Assembly: GCF_000373105.1 (NCBI RefSeq)
Contig: NZ_KB890423.1
Location: 1 to 64,000, forward strand
Reading direction: 5' to 3'
From: Neolewinella persica DSM 23188
GTDB taxonomy: Bacteria; Bacteroidota; Bacteroidia; Chitinophagales; Saprospiraceae
Length of the DNA stretch: 64,000 nucleotides
The translations under genes were made by a program, and so were the position numbers. This document shows, one piece after another, positions 35,348 through 43,800 of the stretch; position 1 is the first letter of the stretch; the number at the start of each line of letters is the position of its first letter. The notes beneath the pieces are model-generated. The model was not told the DNA's origin. It saw only the letters and a program-made list of their open reading frames with translations, and ran no database searches.

Positions 35348-36115
35348 ATGGTAACAACTGATTTCACAAATCGTACGGTATTAGTAACCGGAAGTAGTAA
35401 AGGCGTAGGTGCCGCAACGGCCAGGATTATGGCTAAGGCAGGTGCCAGGGTCTGCGTGCATTATAAGAGCGATGTCGCAGGTGCAAAGGCCGTTTTAGCG
35501 TCGCTGCCGGGGGCGGGACACACCATGTTTCAGGCAGACCTGTCGGATCCTAAAGCCGCCAGGCGATTGGTGGAAGGTGCCGCGGTAAAACTTGGTCGTC
35601 TGGACATACTCGTCAACAACGCCGGCATCTTTCAGCCGCATCCCGTTGATGGTTCTATGGCTTTTGATCAGTGGCTGGAGTCTTTCCAGTTGACTTTGCA
35701 GACTAACCTGGTAGGCCCCGCAGCGGCGGCTTTCGCCGCCATTCAGATCATGCGAAAGCAGGGTGGGGGGGTGATCGTTAATGTTGGTAGCCGTGGTGCC
35801 TTCCGTGGCGAAGCTGGCCAGGTCGGCTACGGCGCTGCGAAGGCAGGATTACATTCATTGTCTCAATCTCTCGCTCAGGCTGCCGGTCCCGACAACATTA
35901 CCGTCCACGCCGTAGCGCCGGGATTCATAGAAACGGCCATGGCACGCCCCCACCTCCAGGGAGCTGCCGGTGATGCCGTTAAAGCTCAAAGCCCCCTCAA
36001 TCGGGTAGCGACGGTAGAAGAAGTGGCCCGCACCATTCTTTTCCTCGCCAGCCCCGAAGCTCGCTTTACCACGGGTGGTATTGTGGACATCAACGGTGCC
36101 AGCTATCTTCGGTAA
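35348..36115 (+). CDS. SDR-family oxidoreductase (FabG-like)
   Basis: 255 aa classical SDR: nucleotide loop VTGSSKGVGAATA, NNAGIF, catalytic Ser in VGSRGAFRGE, Tyr and Lys in YGAAKAG, and the C-terminal TTGGIVDINGASYLR. The fit is to 3-oxoacyl-ACP reductase-like enzymes, without a context that fixes the substrate. A 14-base stretch (35474-35487) resembles the right half of the dispersed 20-bp motif. The next small gene starts 30 bases downstream and may be co-transcribed. Confidence 0.82.
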   Translation: MVTTDFTNRTVLVTGSSKGVGAATARIMAKAGARVCVHYKSDVAGAKAVLASLPGAGHTMFQADLSDPKAARRLVEGAAVKLGRLDILVNNAGIFQPHPVDGSMAFDQWLESFQLTLQTNLVGPAAAAFAAIQIMRKQGGGVIVNVGSRGAFRGEAGQVGYGAAKAGLHSLSQSLAQAAGPDNITVHAVAPGFIETAMARPHLQGAAGDAVKAQSPLNRVATVEEVARTILFLASPEARFTTGGIVDINGASYLR

Positions 36116-36145
36116 GTGATAAGCAAATAGATGAAGGATTGAATA

Positions 36146-36523
36146 ATGACCGAACACAACAACTACTTCCCCTCCGGTATCTGGGACGGTTTTTACCTCT
36201 ACCAGTCAGGCCCCGATAGTAATCGCCACGAAATGTATTTCTATCTCGACTTCAGCGACGGTGTCGTAACTGGATCAGGAAGCGATGACGTAGGAGGCTT
36301 CACGTGGAACGGGACGTATAATACAGAGACTTTCGTTGTGAAAATGACCAAGTATTACCAGATGCACACAGTACACTACGATGGGCGTGCTGACGAAACC
36401 GGTATTTACGGTCGTTGGGAAATAAAAGGCGACCTTAACGGCGGTTTCCACATCTGGCCCCGTAAAGGAAAGGCGGAGGAAGAAGTCGCAGAAGAAGTGG
36501 TAGAAGCAACCATTTCTGCCTAA
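36146..36523 (+). CDS. Small conserved beta-rich protein of unknown function
   Basis: 125 aa, no signal peptide. The sequence (SGIWDGFYLYQSGPDSNRH, then GGFTWNGTYN, GIYGRWEIKG) looks like a compact antiparallel beta-barrel such as a lipocalin- or avidin-like fold. It ends in a very acidic EEEVAEEVVEA tail. No family was identified. It is 30 bases after the SDR gene on the same strand. Confidence 0.65.
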   Translation: MTEHNNYFPSGIWDGFYLYQSGPDSNRHEMYFYLDFSDGVVTGSGSDDVGGFTWNGTYNTETFVVKMTKYYQMHTVHYDGRADETGIYGRWEIKGDLNGGFHIWPRKGKAEEEVAEEVVEATISA

Positions 36524-36654
36524 ATTGGTTTCAAGGGTTGCACGGTCACTTCTCTCCTGTTGCAGTTGAACGCGAGTTATCATCCCCTGCAATATCTACA
36601 CCTCTGGCAATGAAAGCTTAAACGAACCCTGTAATCCTTGTAACTACTGCAACT

Positions 36655-37425
36655 ATGTCTGATTCTTCCAGCCAGCTACTCGACGATAACGCCCTCCCCG
36701 GAGAGTATGCCGTCTACCAACGGTTTAACCGGGAAGAGGACATGCTCTCTGTCCTGGAGGTGTTGAAGGAGAATAACATTCTTGTTCGGCACGCATCAGA
36801 AGATCAGGGAGAGTGGCGGGAGTCTACCATTATTGGTTCTCCGCTCCAACCAAAATTCTGGATTGAAATCCCGGCAAATCAGTTCGAGAAAGCCAACTTC
36901 ATGCTACAGGAGGCGGCGGACGAAGCCCTCAGCGAGGAAGACCTTCAATCACATCCCTTTGCCGACTATTCAAAGAAAGACCTGGAAGAGGTGCTGCTGG
37001 AAGAAACGGACTGGAGTCCGGAGGCAGTCGTGGTGGCGCGCAGGCTGCTACTCAGCCGTGGTCATGATGTCGATCTGGCTAAGATCAGGCAGGCAGCCCG
37101 GGAAAAAATAGCGAAGGATTACACCCCTAAGTCCGGCAATAGACTGGTGATCATCTTCTTTTCACTTTTTGGAAGCTTTTCCGGACTCTCCATCTGGTTC
37201 ACCAGTGTATTGATTGCCCTTGGCGTATTGCTCTACTACGTAGTTGGCAGCCGGCGCGATCCTAAGGGCAACAAACATCCGGCTTATGATACGCCCACCC
37301 GGCAATTCGGCCGGATCGGCTTAGGCCTGATGGTTGTTTGTACTATACTGGGTTTACTCAACTTCTTTTACCTGCACTGGGTGCGGTTTCCAGAAATTGA
37401 CCCCTGGTACTGGATTTGGCTGTAA
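36655..37425 (+). CDS. DUF2007-like cytosolic domain fused to a two-helix membrane anchor
   Basis: 256 aa. Residues about 15-90 (YAVYQRFNREEDMLSVLEVLKENNI ... FWIEIPANQFEKANFMLQEAA) have the pattern of DUF2007 signal-transducing-like domains. An acidic helical region follows, then two hydrophobic helices (about 162-190 and 222-242). Its role is unknown. It is preceded by a 130-base gap and ends 23 bases before the convergent S41 peptidase gene. Confidence 0.65.
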   Translation: MSDSSSQLLDDNALPGEYAVYQRFNREEDMLSVLEVLKENNILVRHASEDQGEWRESTIIGSPLQPKFWIEIPANQFEKANFMLQEAADEALSEEDLQSHPFADYSKKDLEEVLLEETDWSPEAVVVARRLLLSRGHDVDLAKIRQAAREKIAKDYTPKSGNRLVIIFFSLFGSFSGLSIWFTSVLIALGVLLYYVVGSRRDPKGNKHPAYDTPTRQFGRIGLGLMVVCTILGLLNFFYLHWVRFPEIDPWYWIWL

Positions 37426-37447
37426 GCCCCGGGGTCAGTCAAGCGAA

Positions 37448-39379
37448 CTATTTCAAGACTTCCAATGCTTTCGCTAGCACAACATCCCGGCCGTCAAGAT
37501 AGTCCCGGATCGATGGGGTAACATGAATGTCAACGCTCACTCCGGGCCCTACGAACACTTTCCCATCCGGATAGGTATCCCGCTTAGTGCATATCCTTGC
37601 AGAGCCACCTCCGGGTAGCGATAGCATCAGCGGCTGTCCGGTACTCCCAAAACTTGGCTCTCCGATGAAGGTGAAATTTTCAAGCACGTCTGCGGCCACC
37701 AGGAAATCTTCAGCAGCGGAGGCAGTATAATTGCTCACTAAAACTGCGACGGGCATATCCGGCATCGGATCATCGGCAGGCTGGATAGTATCAGCAGGAG
37801 CAATGTGCCAAACCTCCCCGAAATACATCTTCTGGTTGTTCCGATCCCATTCGCTTAGGGTTGTGGGATCATCTTTGGCAACAAATTTACCCCAGGCCCG
37901 GTTTGCGGCCCGGTGTTCGCGGGTCTGCCACGACGAGGTCAGCAGTGGTTTATCCGTAAAGTATTTCAGCATGTCATATCCGACGCCTGAATTTCCGCCA
38001 CCATTTTCCCTTAGATCGATGATCAACTTCCTGCACTTTCGGATTTCAGGAAGGTATTCCAAAAATTCTTCCGCCGCCCTGCTGTTGCCAAAAGAGTTTA
38101 GGGTCAAACGCCCCACGTCACCTTCGAGCATTTCAAATTTTGTCAAAAACCAATCTGGATCAGGCACCTCCCAGGTGATGTCGCTACTGTTGCGGTTGCG
38201 CGGTAGGGTGGCGCTGCCTCCCATTCCCTCAACTTTCTGGTAGCTAAAGCCGACGTTACTTCCTGCCGGTCCTTTCAGAACATCATGAGCCCCCCAACGC
38301 TGGCGCACGTGGTCACTGCCGATCGAAATATAGGGGTAAATGTGCTCTTCCAGGTAAGCAGCAACGGGTTGGTTATTCACCGAAGTGATTCGGGCACCCA
38401 GCGGTATCATGTAACTAAGCCCCTCGGACCGGTTTACGACAACGGGCGCGCCGTCAACGAGTTCTATTTTCAATTGCGGCCGGTCGAATTGCTGCGCAAC
38501 GTGTGCCGGCGGATAAATATTCGTATGCCCATCCTTAAGTAGTGCACAAAATTGTTCTAGTAACCGATAGTACGAAGCGTCATCCTCAGCCGCCTGCACC
38601 AACGGTAAGTATTCCTGCAAGGCAGCATCCCAATTGAGCTCCGGTACCTGATCGAAGTAGGCGAAATTATATTTAGCTTCCGTCCAGAATTGCACCAGGC
38701 CGAAGGTCCGTTCAGCGGCGGTAAGCGGCCGGTCAGGATGGGTGGCGTAAATCATCCGGTCTTTGGGGACAAGGTGGCTAACCAGCTTGTCTACTCGTTC
38801 TGACAGCACCTCTACCGCATTCAGGTATGCTGCCTGTTGAGCAGCGTCAGGAAATTCACCCCAGGCAGGTAAAGAGAAAGGGAATTCTATGCCCGTGGAT
38901 ATTACCAGTGTGCCAATGATGGCAGTCGCCTGTAAAGTACTGAGCTCTTCCCCTCCAAGTTTCAGGTAAAAACACGAATTATTGTACTGGACGCCACTGT
39001 AGGTACCGATCATTTTCCACATTTCATTTTGTGGGTCATTAACACCGACCCCAAAATTGAAGAGGGTCAGCCACTCGGAACCAGAAGCATTTTCCTGATG
39101 CAACTTCACAATTATGGTATCCGAAGAGAGCCGGTTGTTTCCAATACGCAGTTGCGTAGGTGTTCGTTCCGTTAAACGCTCACTATCGCTGAATTCCTTT
39201 GCAAACTGGACAAGGTTTGCTTTCGGAAACTTTGGATCTCCCTCCTTAGTTAAGAAATCCAGTTGGCCAGCGGGAGGTCTCATTGGAGGAAAATAGTCGA
39301 ACCCGTCGTCGGTTTGGGCGCGGACGCAGGTGCAAAGGAGGAGTAGGATAAGCAGGGTGGGGTACCATCGCTGTTGCAT
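37448..39379 (-). CDS. S41-family (tail-specific/tricorn-like) peptidase, secreted
   Basis: 643 aa with signal peptide MQQRWYPTLLILLLLCTCVRAQ. A helical region (around residue 200-290) and a PDZ-like segment (ARITSVNNQPVAAYLEEHIY) precede the S41 catalytic core: KLIIDLRENGGGNSG, then NYTASAAEDF with the candidate nucleophile Ser554, and GEPSFGSTGQP. It should cleave peptides in the periplasm or outside the cell. The end of the signal peptide (CTCVRA) is encoded by a motif copy at 39316-39335. Confidence 0.85.
   Translation of the reverse strand: MQQRWYPTLLILLLLCTCVRAQTDDGFDYFPPMRPPAGQLDFLTKEGDPKFPKANLVQFAKEFSDSERLTERTPTQLRIGNNRLSSDTIIVKLHQENASGSEWLTLFNFGVGVNDPQNEMWKMIGTYSGVQYNNSCFYLKLGGEELSTLQATAIIGTLVISTGIEFPFSLPAWGEFPDAAQQAAYLNAVEVLSERVDKLVSHLVPKDRMIYATHPDRPLTAAERTFGLVQFWTEAKYNFAYFDQVPELNWDAALQEYLPLVQAAEDDASYYRLLEQFCALLKDGHTNIYPPAHVAQQFDRPQLKIELVDGAPVVVNRSEGLSYMIPLGARITSVNNQPVAAYLEEHIYPYISIGSDHVRQRWGAHDVLKGPAGSNVGFSYQKVEGMGGSATLPRNRNSSDITWEVPDPDWFLTKFEMLEGDVGRLTLNSFGNSRAAEEFLEYLPEIRKCRKLIIDLRENGGGNSGVGYDMLKYFTDKPLLTSSWQTREHRAANRAWGKFVAKDDPTTLSEWDRNNQKMYFGEVWHIAPADTIQPADDPMPDMPVAVLVSNYTASAAEDFLVAADVLENFTFIGEPSFGSTGQPLMLSLPGGGSARICTKRDTYPDGKVFVGPGVSVDIHVTPSIRDYLDGRDVVLAKALEVLK
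39316..39335 (-). repeat. In-frame motif copy in the signal-peptide region of the S41 peptidase
   Basis: One mismatch to the reverse consensus. On the coding strand it reads CTCVRA across the signal-peptidase site. Confidence 0.7.
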
Positions 39380-39662
39380 AAGGATCAGGATTGGGGGCAG
39401 TCGCTTCCAAGGTCAGGGAACAGAACTACTATCAGTACTTAAATAACCTCAGGAAGATACAAAACACATAAAGCTTTTTTGTGAAAGGTAAAGGGCACCG
39501 GAAAGGAATATGGTATTCCTCAGGAGAAGTGGGAGACTTTTGCATAACTGCTTCTGTAAGCTGCTTATGAAAAGGACACCAACTGGTGCTCTCATTGCTT
39601 TCCCCTTTCTACTTTGCGCAGCCCGGCAGATGGACTTTCTCACTGACCAATCCATCTCCCTT

Positions 39663-40712
39663 TTACCACCTGGGGCAACGAATACAAGACGCCTTACCAA
39701 AGAAGTTGAAGAACGAAAGCTCAATGGCCCCCACACTATTCGTCGCTGAACGAAGACGCGAAACGTTCATGTCGTAATTAGCAGAAAACCGGTAGCCGGG
39801 CCCGTTCCACTGTCCGACAATGATTAAAGCATCAGACCCTAATCCGTTCACGCCGATATTCATTCGGTAGGCTGCCCCAAGCGAAAGGTATTTTCCGTCT
39901 CCGGTTTTGGTCCTTTCCAGGTTGAGCAGTACCCGACCCAGAATTTGGTTGTGCGGACCTTGAACGCTCACTAACCCGAGCACGCTTAGGGTTGTATTGC
40001 CCAATGCCGGTGTAGGTAGGTTGTTCCCACCCGCATGGATTGTCCAACGGGTAGGGAGGTTGACGCTCGTCTGATTGTCAGTGGCGGGGTTGTCAATAAA
40101 CCTCAGTTCGGGCTGACCAAGGTGCTTGGCTGAAATGCCGGCATTAAAACCGTAGCCCGACTTCGCCTTCGAGAACTGGGTAAAAAAAATGCCGACACCA
40201 TAATCAAAAAGCAGGAGGTTCTGAAAGCCCAGGGCCTCATCCGGTAACCCCGGGTCGTCAAACTGATCGTCGAAGGTAAGGCTGCCCTGCTCCAGGTTGA
40301 ACTGTAAATAACCAGCCTCCACACCTGCGCTGAGTAGGCGCGTCTGGAAACGGGACGAGAAATCTTTGGTATAGGCAAAACTGCCGAACAGATTGATTCT
40401 TCGCAGACTGGGATCTCCCTGCCAATCCGCCTGCACGTTGGCCCCAAAAGCAAAGTAATCACCGTCGTCATTACCACAAAATCGTTGCTCAATGCCAGTC
40501 GTCATCGTTCGATACGCGCCCGTACCCAAAAAGCTGCGCCATTGTTCTCTGGCCCTGACTTGCAAGCGAGTGGTGGCATCTCCTGGGATGAAACCCGTTA
40601 GCGCAGGGTTGTGGTAAAAGCTGGCCTCGTCGAAATTTGTGAACAGGCCATCCTGGCCGTGTAGTGTACCTGCAATAAGGAGCAGACAAAAAAGTAGTTT
40701 TTGGGATAACAT
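39663..40712 (-). CDS. PorP/SprF-family type IX secretion membrane protein
   Basis: 349 aa with a signal peptide (MLSQKLLFCLLLIAGTLHGQ) and a predicted outer-membrane beta-barrel. The family start LFTNFDEASFYHNPALTGF is the typical PorP/SprF block (few residues after cleavage, then NPA.TG). These proteins accompany specific T9SS type B cargo and help tether or export it. It lies downstream of the 1598-aa SprB-like gene on the same strand, the usual cargo-SprF gene order, with 147 bases between that hold a motif copy. Confidence 0.88.
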   Translation of the reverse strand: MLSQKLLFCLLLIAGTLHGQDGLFTNFDEASFYHNPALTGFIPGDATTRLQVRAREQWRSFLGTGAYRTMTTGIEQRFCGNDDGDYFAFGANVQADWQGDPSLRRINLFGSFAYTKDFSSRFQTRLLSAGVEAGYLQFNLEQGSLTFDDQFDDPGLPDEALGFQNLLLFDYGVGIFFTQFSKAKSGYGFNAGISAKHLGQPELRFIDNPATDNQTSVNLPTRWTIHAGGNNLPTPALGNTTLSVLGLVSVQGPHNQILGRVLLNLERTKTGDGKYLSLGAAYRMNIGVNGLGSDALIIVGQWNGPGYRFSANYDMNVSRLRSATNSVGAIELSFFNFFGKASCIRCPRW

Positions 40713-40746
40713 AAACGTTGGTTTCTTGCTTGTTGAAAAACTTACC

Positions 40747-40766
40747 TGGCACCTGCGGCCGCGCCT
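40747..40766 (+). repeat. Intergenic copy of the 20-bp motif
   Basis: Two mismatches to the consensus, between the SprB-like and PorP/SprF genes and pointing against them. It is followed by AGTAGTCAGATAGTC, a tail also found after the copies at 7537 and (diverged) 56871. Confidence 0.7.
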
Positions 40767-40859
40767 TATTAGTTAAGTAGTCAGATAGTCAAATAGTACT
40801 ACCGCATTTGGATGCTCGCCTCGCTCGTAAGCAGCCTAACTAAACTTTAGCACTTCCGA

Positions 40860-43800
40860 TTAATGGAAAACCCGGACACTTCCACTCAACTCTTTTGTCT
40901 CGCCGTCTACGTAGCGGACTTTGGCCTGGTAGACGTAGTAGCCAGGGACAACCTTGGTGCCGTTGAAACGCCCGTCCCAACCAAAGGCGAGGTCGTTTGG
41001 CGGGAAGTCTTCGGCGGAGAAGAGTAGCTGGCCACCGCGATCCCTAACCTCAAAAAACTCAATTGTTTCTATACTCTTTTCAAAGTTGCTACGTACCCTG
41101 AAAATGTCATTGCGCCCGTCAGCATTCGGGGTGAATGTGTTTGGAATGTATACCTCCCGGCCAAGGTTTACCCTGATGTACACCTCATCGCTGGCCGGGC
41201 AGCCACGGTCACCCTGCATAGAGAGCAGGTAGGTTGTATTGGAAAAGGGTCGGGCAATCGGCGACTGGCAATCGGTACAATCCAATCCCGCCGAAGGCGT
41301 CCAGCGAAAAATAGGATCATCGGCATTAAACAGGATCGTATTCAGCGCTACTTCTTCTCCTAATTCAAGAAAAATCGTATCCTCCAGAATATCTACGGAG
41401 ACGGGATCAGGCTCGATGATCTGTCTTTCAAAATCCAGTACACAGCCAGCAGAGTCAATGAGCTCCACACTGTAGAAATCAGGTCCAAGGCCGTCAAACC
41501 GTGATATGCCCAATCCACTTTCCTGGTAATTTGTACCAACAATATTGATTTGATAGGGAGGGACACCGCCCGAAATAGACCGGAACCGGATGGCGCCGTC
41601 CATAGCGCCATAACAACTTATTTGCTGCACAGAATCCTGACTAAGGATTGGCGGGTTTTCTGGCACCGTTACCGGAACATCAAACCTGCAGCCGTTTACA
41701 TCCGTAACCGTTATCAAGTAAGCTCCTGCGAATAAGCCAGTTGCATTCTGGTCGCTGGTTCCGCCGGTCCAGGAAACGGTGTAGGGACGAACGCCGCCGT
41801 CAATATCGAGGGCTACTGCTCCATCGGCACCATTCGCGCACGTTACCCGCGTCACGGAAGGAATTGCCGTCAGCGGGGCAGTTTCAGTAAAGGTGGCCTC
41901 CGTTTGAAATTTGCAGCCTTCCCGATCAGTGATGCTTACCGAGTAAGTACCCGCCGTAAGCTGGTCAACAATTGGCGTGTTCCGGCCGTGTGACCAATCA
42001 TAATCATATGGTGGTGTGCCCGACGTAACAATGAGCGAAAGCAATCCACTACTGTCGCCATTACAGATAACTTCTTCCCGCCGGTCAAACTCAGCAATGA
42101 CGGGTGGATGAACGGTGACAAAAACGGAGGTACTGTCCGAACAGCGCGTATCTCCCGCTACGGTGAGGACCACTTCGTAAGTTCCCGGGGAGGTAAACTC
42201 ATGGGAAGGGTTTGGGTCAAAGGAGGCTGTACCGTCGCCGAAATTCCAGAAATGTTCTTCGACATCACCCGTAGCGAGGCTGCTGAAATTGACGAATTCG
42301 CCAAAGCAGACGTCCTGGACGTCAACTTCTAAGTCGGCAATCGGTGCTTCCCGGATAATGATTTCCTGGGAGCTTTCGGCAAAGCAAATACCTCCCTGGG
42401 TAGCACGCAGGGTGACGGTATAAGGGCCTGATGCCGGATAGCGATGAATGGGGTTGGTGGCCGTTGAAGTCGTGCCGTCACCAAAATCCCAGAAAAACCC
42501 GTTGGCTCTGGTAGTTTCATTGGTAAAACGTACGGAGTCTGAATCACAGGCAGTTCTGACGGCAAAACTGAAGTCCGGCTGGGGTACCGGCCGGATGAAG
42601 ACACGTTGTGAGCTGCTGTCCCGGCAGCCGTTCAGGTCCGTCACGGTTTGGGTCGCAAGAAAGGTTCCCGACGACGTGTAGGTATTCTCAGCCGTACAAC
42701 TGACACCAAAGTTACCGTCGCCAAAATCATACGTACAGGCTAAACCTCCCGCGGCGGTGGAAGAGAACAAAACTGTCCCGTTCTGACAGACGCTGTCGCT
42801 CGCCATAAAGCCGGCCTCCGGTGTCGGAAATACTTCCATTACTTGACATACCTGCCGGTCACACCCGGCAGGATCGGGGTTGGTCACCGTCAGGCAGACG
42901 CGGTAGCTACCGGGTGTGGTATAAGTGTGTATTGGGCTGAAGTCTTCGCTGAGTGCAGTGCTGTCACCAAAATCCCAACTGACGGCCAGTCCATTGGCAC
43001 TGGTGTTGATGAATTCAACGGGTTCATTAGGGCAGACGAAGTTGGGATTCCTGAAAGAGGCATTTGGCGCTGCCAGTACCTCTACCTGATTCAAAAACTC
43101 ATCTTCGCCGCAGCCAAAGGCCCGCTGGCTGATCCGGTAGGTCCCCGGCAACTCATAGACAACATAAGGATTCGGCTGGCTGCTGCCCTGTCCATTACCA
43201 AAATCGTACAATACGGGTACGCCATTAGAAGCACCGCTCATCAGGAAAAGGGTATCGCCAACACAAAGAGTAGTTGCACTCACGTTAAAGAAGGCAGAAA
43301 CATCGGATGGGGTGACGATAACGTCCCGGCACAAGGTGTCCCGGCCGCAAACGCTGGCAATTTGCAGGCACACCTCAACGGTGTCCAGACCCCCAGTTTC
43401 CCGTACGATCAGTGGTGGGATGGAATCGGTACTTAGCAGCATTCCATCTACCACCCACCGGTAGCTGTCTGGCCGGCCAAAAACGTTGCTCGAAAGCTGA
43501 ATTGTGTCACCGGAACAATAGGCCACCTGATCGGTGGAAAAGCGACTTTGCGGCAGCGGCCGGGTGACGACAGATTCGAAAAACTGACGGGTTTCACAGC
43601 CGTTGCTCAACGCCAGGCTGATCTCGAAGACAGAGTCCCGGATAACCGAGGCCAGCGTTAATGAAGGGGGCTGGCGCAAATCGCTGAAAGTTTCCCCGTT
43701 AAGCATCCAGTTGTAGGTTAGCTCTGCCCCGCTATTCGAATTGTTTACGATCGATACTTCAAGGCCGGAGCAGCGGTCCGGATCATAAACCAAAGCAAAA

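Noticed and set aside
39510-39749. 79-aa plus-strand frame between the S41 peptidase and PorP/SprF genes
   Set aside because: It overlaps the end of the PorP/SprF gene and has no signal or domain. More likely chance.
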